NCBI GenBank assembly: GCA_008933995.1
Contig: WARS01000047.1
Location: 1,116,001-1,180,000 of the forward strand
From: Datnioides undecimradiatus
Lineage: Eukaryota > Chordata > Actinopteri > Lobotiformes > Datnioididae
DNA: 64,000 nt
Direction of reading: 5' to 3'
The notes under the pieces: model-generated
Seen by the model: the letters and a program-made list of their open reading frames with translations, nothing else
Databases searched by the model: none
What the model was told of the DNA's origin: nothing
Part shown: positions 36,791 to 48,805 of the stretch, one piece after another
How the letters are laid out: each line of letters starts with the position of its first letter
Numbering within the stretch: position 1 is the first letter of the stretch
Made by a program: the position numbers and the translations under genes

Positions 36791-38490
36791 AGATGATGGT
36801 ATACTCCAAGAATGACAAATATGAAAAGCATTATTAGAAAAATATAAACTATAAGTATTTATAATTCAGAACAAGTATTCTATGGAAGACATGTATATAT
36901 ATATGTAAGCATATAATAGGTGCAGCTAATTTCAACTGTTTCATTTACCGTCTAGTCTGCTAGTTTAATTTATATCGGAGCATCATATTTCATAAGCTTA
37001 TCATACAGTATGTTCTGTAGACTTTGTCACATAGATGTAGATCCTGGCTGCTGTAAAAAGGACAACATCTCCAGTGGAGCAGCTATAAGGAAGCATGAAA
37101 TTGAAAGTACCTCAAATTTGTATAATAGTTTGGTAAATGTACACAGTTGCATTCCAAAGTGATGTTACATGAAATACAAAATATAAAAGATAGATAAACA
37201 ATCTAAAACAATATGTTCTTATCATTAACAGATAAAAGGACGTACACAATGGTTTTTAGAGAAATTACTTTTCACATTATTGCTCACTAATAATGCTGCT
37301 AATGATCTGCTGACTTTGTGTTGTGTTGTGTCGTGGCTGTGTGGGGTTACAGAGGAACAGATGGGTGGTAGACTTCACTGATCCTGGCTGCTGTGCTGCA
37401 GCTGCTCAAAGTGTTGGTGCCTCCCTGGTGTTTTGGTTGATGAGGTGTAGTTTGTGTCTCCAAATGAGAAGCGTGTGTGGCAGACGCCCTCTGATACATT
37501 ATTAATAGTTGTTAGACTCCAGGCGCTGGCTCCTTTTTTCTCTGTTGAATTTCAGACTTTAACAGCTTTTTCTTCTTCCCTCGATCCTCAAACCCCCCTC
37601 CTGTCACAGACTCGCTTTCCCTCCCGAACATCTCTGTAGCATTTTTCTGTTTACTCGACGCTCTGCTGCTGCTCCGTCTCCTCATTGTTCTTTTCCAGCA
37701 CTATTGTCATCTCTGGCTTGGCTGGTGAACGCACCCTTAAAGACTTTCAGCATCTCTACCACGTTAACCGAAGTGTACCAGCTGCTCATGAATGAGCAAA
37801 ATACAGCAATTACCAGGTTTGGAGAGTGAGACCAGAGGTTTTATTGTATTTTAGAGTAATAGCCTTTTGTCTGTCTGTGCTGTTCATTTCGAAGAGAGAA
37901 TGAGACTGAGCTGAATTTGATAACACTGTTTTCTCAGTTGCACAAATGAAACAAGATAAGAAGTGAAGTTTGAAAATGATTTGGCAGAGAACGAGGAGAA
38001 CAAGCAGAAATGGATTCTCTGGTGATTCAGTGAAGCTTTGCAGCACAGCCGCCCAAAGTGAGGACAACACCACGGGCTTCAATTTAGCCTGCCTGATGTC
38101 TGTAGCAGAAAAATATTAAATGTTAATTTAAAAAAATAAATAATATGAAATGCTGTTCATGCTGTTTTATATTGTGTACTGTAAAGATGCACTTTAGTCA
38201 ATATTAGGATCCCTAATTCTTAACTGTTTTTATCATTTGAGCACAGAGGGCACAGAAGCACTGCGCAGGAAGTCAGACGACTAAGAGAAGGACCAATTTG
38301 CACAACACAATGCAGTAAAACATAATAGGTGTTTGCTTTTGACCTGTGGCCCAACATTAAGCGTCAGTTTTGGCTCTCGACAGAAAAAAAGTCTGTGCAC
38401 TTGACTTTCAACACAAACTGCTGAGGCTGCTGCTGAAAAAGGACACAGTTAGATGAGTAGACCGATCCCGCTCTTATATCTGTTGTCTGT
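36791..38490. other. Intergenic; no gene seen
   Basis: A/T-rich, with short TATATA runs near 36894-36903; nothing coding was recognised. Confidence 0.45.
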
Positions 38491-38492
38491 CG

Positions 38493-38665
38493 GATGTTAC
38501 AGCCAGCAGACGGTTAGCTTAGCTTAGCATAAAGACTGCAACCTGAGGGAAACAGCTGGCAAGGCATTTTAAAAAGTAACACCTGCCAACGCCTCTTCTG
38601 GTAACGTTCTTGTAACCTGCAAGCTGCAAATAGCGGAGATTCCAGGAAGTTACTGCACGGAGAAA
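38493..38665 (+). mobile_element. Internal part of a common teleost non-autonomous element
   Basis: Contains GGTTAGCTTAGCTTAGCATA followed by AAGACTG, then AACAGCTGGC and later CCAGGAAGTTACTGCACGGAG, the same element type as the complete copy at 59831-60238. The ends are lost. Confidence 0.65.
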
Positions 38666-40160
38666 AGAATGATTAAGATATCAAACGTTAAATAGAGGTT
38701 CATGATAGTAATTAGAGGTTCTGGTAAGCATATTTTATTTCTACTTTTTGCGCCAAGCTAAGCACCTGTTGCAGCCTTTATCGTGTATTTAATGGACAAA
38801 TATGAGAGAGGTATTGATTTTCTCATCTTTAACTTACTGCATGGAAAGCATGAAAATATATAGTTGAGTTGTTTTTTGAAAGCATCAAACTGTTGCTTTG
38901 AGATTAAAACTGAATGTGGAAGAAAGTCACTTATCAAGGTGAAAAGGTCTCAAACTCCCCAAACCCATCTGAGAACCGTTGAATTGGACTCATAAAGAGT
39001 GTAGAAGGTGTATTGTTTCTGTTTTCTTTTCACTGGATGCTTCCACATCCAGGTTTTCCTTTCCCACCTCCTCTGAGACCCCCAAACAACACACAAATCC
39101 AATAATGCCGGGTTCAACGGAGTGTTAATTTCATCAAGTGGGTAAATTTATGGACACCATAAAGCCTGTGGCCTCCGGACGCCGGAGTACCAAGGATTCA
39201 CTGTAATGTCATCACAGACATCTCAAAGGCATCCGAATGGCAGCAGAGGAGGCAGCAGAGGCCGGCAAAGAGGCCATGAAGAGACTGAGCTTATCGGGTT
39301 TGTGTAGGGCTAATTACAGGACTGGGAGACAGACTCGCTGTCAGGGGGGGGCGGTAATGTCATTAACGTGGAAGAAAGGGGAGGAATGAGAGGCGTGGGG
39401 TGAAGTGTGTGGCTGTGAGGGAGAAATTATGGCTGGATTGTATAAATGCCAGAAGGTAATGAAAAATGCAAGCGGGTGGCAGGAGATACAGTCCTTCTCA
39501 GGTGTCTGCGCTCCTCACTGGATCAGAATAGCCTAATTAGGATAAATTATTAATCAGGATTGTTTTTCTTCTCAGCAGTTTCGCAGAAAAGACATTTAGT
39601 ATGAACAAACTGTTTCCCCCACTGCAGAGTCAAACTTGTTGAGCGATGGACATGAGCAGATCAACCAAATGGCATCAATTTAGGTTCAACACCATTAGAA
39701 CAAACTCTAGAACCAGACAATATCTGATTTGAATCATTAGAGCAGCAGAAATGGAAATAATTAGCTGAGGATGAGTTAAAACCCAAAATGCAAAATGCAG
39801 ATGCAAAACGTGGGGATCAAAGAGTACAAAGAGTAAATAAGAGTGACTGGTTTGATTTCTCATTAAATGTGGACAGATCGATGCGATATAGCAGGATACA
39901 GCCTTGAGAACAATAGATGATTGCATATTTGCACGGATGATCCAATCAATAAACTGGTCATTTAACTTATTGTATTTAGTGATTAAAGTTTGTGTTCAAT
40001 TGGTAATATTTGGTCAGTACACTTTGTTATTTTCCTTAAATATATGTATATAGATTCTGTTAGAGTAAACATACATATGTGAATACTGCAGAATTGCATT
40101 GTAAAGAGTTGTTAATACGTTCTGTTGCTACAAAGTTAAAGTAAACAAAGAGACAATGGC
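38666..40160. other. Intergenic; no gene seen
   Basis: No coding signal. The stretch 39050-39560, which has higher GC and lower repetitiveness, might hold regulatory sequence, but nothing specific supports this. Confidence 0.4.
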
Positions 40161-40163
40161 TGG

Positions 40164-40440
40164 AGGCTGAAACTAATGATTTGTTTTCACCATTGATGCA
40201 TATGGGAAGAATTTTCAACTTGTTCATTAAATGGTGAAAAACTATTTGCCGTTACCCAAGATCCACATTACGTCTGTCCATCCATATCATATATATATAT
40301 ATATATAATATTCATTTGTTTCATCACAAAAGAGAAAGAAAAGCCAGAAATGAATGTTTTGCTTGTTTTCTTTAAAATGACTGAAAGCAGTTATCAATTA
40401 TCAAAACAGTTGCAGGGTCAGTTTCTAATCAGCTGTACAA
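40164..40440. mobile_element. Diverged MITE-like element
   Basis: Starts GGCTGAAACTAATGATT and ends with ATCAATTATCAAAACAGTTG and further related sequence, the pattern of a widespread teleost short DNA element; an internal (TA)n run lies at about 40290-40308. The same family appears at 63910-64000. Confidence 0.6.
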
Positions 40441-40521
40441 TGGTCATGAAGGTTGGTAAAACTGTATCTGTGTGGAGATCCTGACAAAGAGATATTAGAC
40501 CAGACTTTTAAGAAAAATGCT

Positions 40522-40527
40522 TTTATT
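40522..40527 (-). terminator. GLCE: Possible distal GLCE polyadenylation signal
   Basis: AATAAA on the transcript strand, 3.7 kb past the GLCE stop. A long 3' UTR would fit the human gene, but no evidence ties this site to GLCE. Confidence 0.2.
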
Positions 40528-40529
40528 TG

Positions 40530-43500
40530 TTTTGTCTTTTACACCATTAAAAAGCATTTTTTAAAGCACAAAGATTTACTCTGTATATAAACACATCTCT
40601 TCCTTTGACTAAAAAAATGGTAGCATTTGCACATTGTGCTTTGATTGCAAAGTCTGTACAACCGCTCTGGGTCTCCTGTGGTGTCTCAACCCCAGTAAAC
40701 ATTTTATTGCATAAATCACATTTGACCTCCTCGGTCACAAGTCTTTAACAGACAGTGGAAGAAAAAAAAAAAAACAAAAACAAAAAACAGTAAAATGAGG
40801 AAACTGAAGTTCTCGTACTTGTAACACAGTGAACAATAATAGCAGCTTCCTTAATGAAGGCGTTGCACATTGTCCTGGACAGAAAAACAAAGCAATACCA
40901 AAGAAATACAACAAAAATCAGGTGACAGTAAACGGCAGTTGTGCTTTTGTCTATCTAGCAAAACATCTGACTTATTACTCCAACATAGATGAATGATGCC
41001 AAAACACTCCAAAAAAACTAAACTTTCAACTTTCAATTCGCAGCTATTGGCCCATTTGCCTTGAAAACAGTAGCTGACTAAATGCTAATCTCTAGTTGCA
41101 CACATCCCCTTTACGATAAGCAGGTTTTACATGACTTTTGCTATAATCTATTAAACCTACATTTGAAAAACTAGCATTTGTCGAAAGGCGGTGTCTCTCT
41201 GTGACCCCTCCACCGAGACTCCACGTTATTAAATGCTGAATGATAATGGGTTCACACAAAAATATACAAATTCAAATATGCTCAAATCAATGACTTTGGT
41301 ATAAACAGAACAGACACAAAACGTAATCACACACAAAACCTCCATTCCTGAATGTTCCCATTGAACTACGTATCACTACTCGTCCTGTTGAACTGGCAAA
41401 GTATGAATTATGCAAGTATTCATGGAAAGGAAAATGCCACAGAGACATGAAGAGAGCAAAGATCAGCAAGCATCCAGAAGGAAACCGGGATCATCATAAA
41501 GAGCTTCTCTGGGATCAGGTTTTAGCTTTTAACTGAAAAACAAAAGCAGGAGCATGTGTGATTGACGATCAGGGCCATGGGTCAGAAAAAGTCCTAATAA
41601 AGCAAGTTGTAATGTTTCAAAAACAAATGTCATTATTAGAATAAAATCACAATCAATTTGATGCCTCAAGAGCAAAATGCTGTATGTTATAATTAAACTG
41701 TGTCGACTGGATTACATGTGCATATCTGTACAGTACAGTACATAAGCTCTACCTATTCACACCTACATTTATTACTTCTCCTTACAAAAGACTTGTCATG
41801 CTCTTCCTATGTTCATGGCTTTATGCTTCAGATATTCTCAGTATTGTTCCAGAAATCTCAGATTATTGTTTGCCTCCAATACTCAGTTGTTATTTCTAAC
41901 TCAAACCAAGAAGTTGAGGTCAGGAAGATGCACCAGCAGGACTTTTTTTCCTTTCTCTGTTAAATCGAAATCAATCATATTCTTCTTTTGACTTTGTCCT
42001 AAAAGCTCACAGTTTTGAAAGCAGCCGTCTGGGAATAGGTTTTCATCTCGAAGTTTACACCAGTTTTCATGAAAATAACCAAAGAAAATTCACCATCAAC
42101 ACCTTCAAAAGAACAAACTGATTCTCCTGCGTCCCATTAATAATCTTTGAAGTAGATCGATGAAAGCCTCATTAATGCTGAGGGCTCCACTTTGTTTTCT
42201 TTGCGAGTGCGATGCCAGTGAATGCTGACTCATCCCCCTGACTAGCGACGGTACTGTGTGCAGGCTCTCCAGCCTATTAGCCGGGTGAATTGTTAGTGTC
42301 TCGGCGAGCCGTTTTCTCCTAGCGCAGCGGTCAACAGGGCAGCACTGAGATTAAAAACGCTGAGTTCACGCACCCGCAACAGCTGAGAGGAGCCATGAGA
42401 GCCTGCCGGGACCGACAGCCTCTTAATGTTTGTCAAGAATTTACCTCGACCTTCAGCACTCCTGGCATTGTCTATTTAAATGTTATAAATTGACATGTTA
42501 CCCAGACGCAGCTGTGCCTCTGCTGCCCACACGTCTATCTACCCGAATACACAGCACATACTTGTACACCACCTACACTCGTATCCTGCAATTATCAGCT
42601 TGAAGTGTGAGTTAAAGAAGGGCTTTTCAGAGTTTCCAAGTAAACAACAACCTTGCAAAAAAAAGGTCACGAACAGGGCATGAAAATTATTGAAAATGTA
42701 AAGGTGCTGGTGGTCAAACCAGGATGTGCAGGGATGCAGAGATTGCAATGTTTAATAATGGCAAGTCGTGGGATTTATCTGAGTATATGCTAGAAATCAT
42801 TGCCTGTACATTTGCCATGAGGCTAACACTGCTGGATCTGCTTAGACTGAGCGACATGAAGAGTTAGTGGACTTTTCCATTTGTATTTATCTTATTTGTA
42901 CCAACAGTGAACATCAACTGACATTAAGCTAAATTTGAATGCATCAGACTTTGCCAATAATAACTCATTTACATCTGCAGCGCCTTGTGTTATCTGAACA
43001 GATTACTTATAACAGACATTTTCTGGGAACCTGGGAAGAAGTTTAATATGTCTGACTGACTCCAACTGAGTCCTAAATGAGAAGAACAAGGCGACGGTGA
43101 CTCAGACTTTGCCCCTTTTGATTACAGCTAAGACGGCAAAACACTGTAATTATTATTATTTGTGTAAAACATCACATAAGCAGCACTGACAGCTCATTAG
43201 AATGATCCATTATTTATGATGGGTTGATGGCAGCGTGCTACCTACAGGCTCCCATGTGCAAGTCACCTGACCGAAGGTGTAGTCATGATGTGTCTACACA
43301 GGAGGTGAGGTGTTCATTCCTCAGAAATGATCTGACTGACAAATCCATGACCTAATGTTTATATGAAATGGAAAGAAACTGGAAAAAAGAAGTTAAGCTC
43401 ACTAAACATAACAACATAATCCCCCCTCAAAACTATTTGTCACTTCTAAACTGTGTTTTCAGGGAAAGGGCTTCAGAGAGGAACTGGAAGCTGCTGGTTT

Positions 43501-44266
43501 GGAAGCATTAAGCCTTTGACTTGTTGGCATTTCTGTAAAGGAACAGCAGCCAAATTAATTCATCTCATCCAACAGCCTAAACACTTTAAGTATCACTATT
43601 TCATTTGAAACTCAAAAGTTTTGAGGGTTATGGGATCAAAGCATGTTTGTTGTGGAGTGTTGTGCTGGAGAAATAAAACCCAGAGTGTTTTTTATATTGA
43701 TAAGATATATTTTTTTGGCAATATTCTCCTCAAAATAATTTGTAATATATTCTTATTCTGTTTTTTTATCGGTTTATATGTTTCAATAAACTTTGCAAAT
43801 CTGTCTAAAATGGTAAAAAAAATAGAGTTGGAGAAGAGACTTGGTGGTGGATGCTTCTCGTCGGAAATGTGATTCAACTTTAACAATTCAGTCCTCTAAC
43901 ATCGTATATTCTTACTTTAAACACACACACAGTCATCCTGAAGACAAACACTCACACTCTGAAACTAGGTCTGTGCATAATTACAAACACTAGCTCAAGG
44001 AAATAAAAAGGGGAGAGGAGAGCTACAGTCAGTGTTGCAGAAAATATAAAACCTGCAACAGAGCACACGAGAAATGTTTAGTGTTGAGAGCTGCAGCTGC
44101 ATAAACTCATCCTTTAGATTATGAACCTCAACCAAAACTGGGACGCACACAGACACACAACATGAGCATCCGCCTCACATTTAATCATCCATAAAGTTCT
44201 CACACATAAAGTATATTCAACCTTTCAGTCAACAGCTCAGCTCTTATGCTATCTGTGGGTTTCTGT
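40530..44266 (-). other. Candidate long GLCE 3' UTR or intergenic DNA
   Basis: No open frame of note. It is A/T-rich with no strong AATAAA immediately after the GLCE stop, which makes a long 3' UTR plausible. The part 42150-42440 has higher GC. Confidence 0.3.
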
Positions 44267-44998
44267 CTAGTTGTGCTTGGCACGAATCCCTTTTAAGTAG
44301 TTTTTCCAGCGCTTGACCACATCCTTGAAGATGGGCGAGTTGTCTATGGATGCCACCAGCTGTAGCTGGTTAATGTGCGTGGTGTGATAGTCCCAGCGTG
44401 CAAGGTTGGGCGCGGTGCCCAACATGAAGTGACGCAGGTCATAGATGCTCCCAGACCCCGTGTCAAAGAGCGGCAGCATGGCCTTCAGTGACTCCATGCC
44501 ACGGCTGAACAGCTGCCCGGCCTCCCTGCCAAGCTTCTCTCCAGCTGTCTCAGTCAAGTCAAAGAGTCCCAGCAGGGAGTAGATGAAGCCGTTGAGGACA
44601 AAGGAGCTGGGTGTTGTGGGGTACTCTTCATACCAGTCGTATTTGTTCATGAACACAGCTTTGACCCCGTGCTGCGCTGAAGGCACCTTGTAGGGTCCAA
44701 CTGCCTTGAGGGCAGCGTTGAGGTAAGCCTGGTCCTTGGTGAGGAGGTAGGCTCTCACCAGGGTGGACATGGCCTGGCCTTGAGCCATGGCAGAGTACCA
44801 GCCGGGCTCCAGAGGCCGGAAGCCTTCTCCCAGTTTACGGGTCACCATGATGGGCCAGCCACCTCGCTCATCCTGGTTGCGAAGCAGCCAGTCGCTGGCG
44901 GCAAAGAAGGCGGCCATGTGGGCAGTGGTGGAGATAGTAATGTTGTCAACAAAGCCACGCCCATGTAGGACTAGTCGCACCACCCGTCTGGGCATGAT
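44267..44998 (-). CDS. GLCE: GLCE coding exon 4 (terminal, catalytic)
   Basis: 243 codons plus TAG. Holds [20 protein letters not shown], the (alpha/alpha) barrel, all C-terminal catalytic tyrosines and the end KGIRAKHN (human KGSRAKHN). CAG acceptor at 44999-45001. Confidence 0.98.
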   Translation of the reverse strand: MMPRRVVRLVLHGRGFVDNITISTTAHMAAFFAASDWLLRNQDERGGWPIMVTRKLGEGFRPLEPGWYSAMAQGQAMSTLVRAYLLTKDQAYLNAALKAVGPYKVPSAQHGVKAVFMNKYDWYEEYPTTPSSFVLNGFIYSLLGLFDLTETAGEKLGREAGQLFSRGMESLKAMLPLFDTGSGSIYDLRHFMLGTAPNLARWDYHTTHINQLQLVASIDNSPIFKDVVKRWKNYLKGIRAKHN

Positions 44999-46274
44999 CT
45001 GAGGACAACAATGACAAGGATTACTGACTGGAGTTAAGATGTAGGTTAGATTTCATCATCTTGTTCAAACACACCAGCAGTTAAATTTTACAAAAAAGGA
45101 AAGTTAAATATATCGCTGTGATCATCATCGTGCTATCAGTTGTGTTCATACTGACTCTGCAGCTTTAAGATGGGAAATCAATGATTGTTACGGATTATGG
45201 TCCAGTTTAGGGCTGCAGCTAATGATTTTCTTCATAGTTGGTTCACCTGCTGGTTGTTTTCTCAATTCGTTGATGAATGGTTTTGTCTGTAAAATCTGTG
45301 TAAATATCAAAAATTTCCTGAAGCCCTTCAAATGACTGAAACAAAAATATATTGTTCGCCAGAACCTGCAGCAAAACCAAAGACTTAAGAAGCTGAAATA
45401 ATGAAATGTTTTAAGTTGCAGATGTTGTAATGTTGATAATGTTCTCGATTCATATAAATGTTCTAGTCATTAGACCCCAGGTCTTTAATTAAATAATAAT
45501 TACACCACCAAATGTTTGATATGAACCAACCTTTGTGGCCTTCACAGCCTTGGTGTTGGACAGCCCGACACCCTTCCTGAGGTCTGTGAGCAGGTCTCTG
45601 GTCAGTGTGCTCCAGGCGGTCCGTGGACCAATACCGTAGGTGATTTCACGATCTTTGAAGGCGATGAGCTGTGTGCTGGTCACATAGTGGATAGTGAAGG
45701 GCGGGCCCTTCTCTGTGGTTTCCAGAACCATGGATACGCTGCCGTTGGAGGTGAACTTGAGGTCCAAGCTGAGGATGAAGTCTTTGGAGTTGCCCAGCTG
45801 GAGGGAGACGCCTTCTGAGGAATCTGTAGCGGTGGTGGTGAGGAGGATGGGTGCAGCAGATAAGATGGAGGAAGTGTTAAAAACGTATACAATGATCCAA
45901 AATGGCTGGAGAAAGATGTTTTCTTGCATTTCCTCAAGCTTTTTGAACAGAAAGAACTGACCTCATTTAAGAAGTCGTGACGATAACGAGATAATAATGG
46001 ACTATTTTTAGCAGACTGACTGGAAGCCTTATCAAGTGCACCTGTCTCCTTTAATACACTCTCCTTTGATGGTGCACTTCTGTGATAGCTCTTATTTGCC
46101 CTCAAGTCCCCAAGTTTCACTCGATACTCACATTTCCAAATGATCAATAACAGTCGGATAAGTTTGGAAAAATTCTGCAGTCAAAACACTTTTTATCGCC
46201 CTCACATCGTTATTACCTGTGTGAAGTGTGTGTGTGTGTGTGTGTGTTTGAGACTGTCTCACACTCACTCTCAA

Positions 46275-46331
<57 letters not shown>

Positions 46332-48758
46332 GACAGACTCCTCATGGGATGTGCAGTACAGATGTGTCACTGCACACTGAGTTTAATTAGGAGGAGGACA
46401 GAAGGGAGGGAATAGTAGGAGGAAAAGAACAGAGTAGGGAGACGGAACAAGAGAGTGAAAGAAGTTGATGCACTGAGCAACTTTTCTATTTGCATCTGCA
46501 CATTTCTTCTCCACAAAGCACAAAAAGGATCTGAAAAAAAAAATGTTTTCCCATCGAGCTTTTCCAAAGAATAAAGAGAGGAATGAATGTAGGAGTCAAG
46601 AAAAAGGAGGGTCATGGAGTGATGGGTCGCACAAGAGCTCTTAAAGCCAACTCGAGACCGGAGAGAGTGAAAATGAGCCAATAGTGAGAAGACAATTGGG
46701 AATCAGAGACAGAGAGATCTCGCATGACACGAGCTGAGAAAGCAGAGGCAGACGAGGCCGTCTGAGACACAAAGGCAGTCGATCAGGAGGAGAATGAAGG
46801 AGAGAGCCAGTCTGGCAGGGGCCTCTGGATGACTACGGCTCTTTAATGCACTCATAAATCCATTACTTAAGGCAATGCAGAGAGTAAGTGGATTTGTACT
46901 CTGGCCCTGTGATTACTCTGGCATCAATAAAGGATGGGAAGGGAATATAGACGAGATTCCACCTCCTCTGCTCTGCACGGCTCTCTGGCTGTTTAGCAAT
47001 AAGGCAGGAGACAGAGATGACACGCTGCAAGGAATATGTCAGGATAAAATCATGCCTCTATACATGAGTGGGCATGTTGAACGAACACTTGAGAACACAT
47101 GTACAGTAGGTGTTGTGCATGCGTGGATACAAAAGATCTAAGTGACAAGACGACAGTCAGCACCCGTGTGATTATTCATCCACGTCATCTGGCGACTACA
47201 TCGGTGTGGCCACGCGGGAAACACAGCGCCTATAAAAGTATCAACTCTCTTGGGAGGTTTTAATGTTTTTAATCCCATTATCGATTAATCACCCCATGCC
47301 GTCCCATTGTTTGTTTTATACGCTCAACTGTCCAAAACTTGGAGATTTTAAATTACTATCATATATGACAAAGAAATACACCCAAAATCCACACTGAAGG
47401 AGCTGAAGACCATCATACTGTTCGCATTTTCGCTTAAAAAATGACAGAGGAGTGTCAAATTTGCTTTTAAGTGTCTGTCTGTTTTAATCGTCTCAGTTCT
47501 ACATGTTATATTATCATACAGCTTTGAATTAAAGAAGATTTACTGTGGCTTTTTGACTCTACTGAACATGAAACGAGCCTTTAAATGAGATCTATATTCA
47601 TAAAAACATAAAATACATGTTTGCATAAGTATTCACCCACTCAAAGATTTAGCTCCTTTGGCAGCGTTTACAGCCTTGGGTCTGTGTGGATTGGTCTGTA
47701 TCCATTTCCTCATTACTCTCTGCAAAACTGCTAGCGCTCTGTCAGGCTGCACGGAGACCGTGCAGTGAAAACGCCTTTCTTTAAAGTCCTGCCACAAATT
47801 CTTGGTTGCATTGAGCACTCTAACTTGAACTTGCAATTCAAATATTGATCATTAAGAGTTACAGAAAATTAGAACTTGTTTACTGTTTACTGTCAGTATT
47901 TTTGAAGCCATTAAGCTGCTTCACATTAAAAACATCTCACTGCTAAAACACAGGTTGATTTTTATTGCGAATGTGTCGTATTTGCTAACGAGGTTAGTCA
48001 CGTCCACGATTCACGATAAGACAAAAAATATGAAAATGTCTGAAGTTGGTGAATCCGTGGTAATTTCAGTATGGTTTGGACCGTGAGAGGATTCAGACAA
48101 TAAAGGTGCTCTGTGGTGGACAGCGATCGTGCAGGAATGTGCAGATGGTAGATGCTCGGCTATTATCAGGGGACAGACGATTGATCCACTTGTCAGAGCA
48201 TTTGAGAGGATGCTCAACACTGGTGCCCCAGATACAGTAAGGAGAAAAAAAAAAGGGAGCCAAACAGAAAGACAGGAGCAGGAGGAGGAAGAGGAGGGGG
48301 ACAAAGACAGAAAGAGAAAGTGACAGCAGAGGATGAAAACAGGGAAAGTTTGGACGAGAGCGCAGAATAAGGCTTTAAAATGGATGGAGGTAATGTGATC
48401 GCATGTGTTTAGGAAGCATGAGAGGGCTGAGGGGTGTTAAGCGGGTGGATATTAGTAAATAGAGGGGAAGACCGTCATGAAAATCTGGGAGCGGACGAGG
48501 AAGATTAATGGAGAAAGAGGACTGCCGAGGGAGGGCTGAGGAGTGATGATGAAAACATGATGATGTCAAGGAAAGAGAGAGCTGTGATGGCGAGCGGAGG
48601 CCGCGAGGCAAGGTGAGCGAGGAGCAGACAGAGTGAGGGTGTGCGTGGAGCGGTGAAATGAAAAGAAATTGTTGATGATGAGAGGTGGAAACGGAGGAAT
48701 TAGGAGGAGGTGAAAATTACAGTAGAGGCAGCCGCTCAACAGAGGGCGGCGAGAGAGA

Positions 48759-48805
<47 letters not shown>

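Noticed and set aside
45680-46147. 155-codon minus-strand open frame overlapping GLCE exon 3
   Set aside because: It is an out-of-frame shadow of exon 3 running into the intron.
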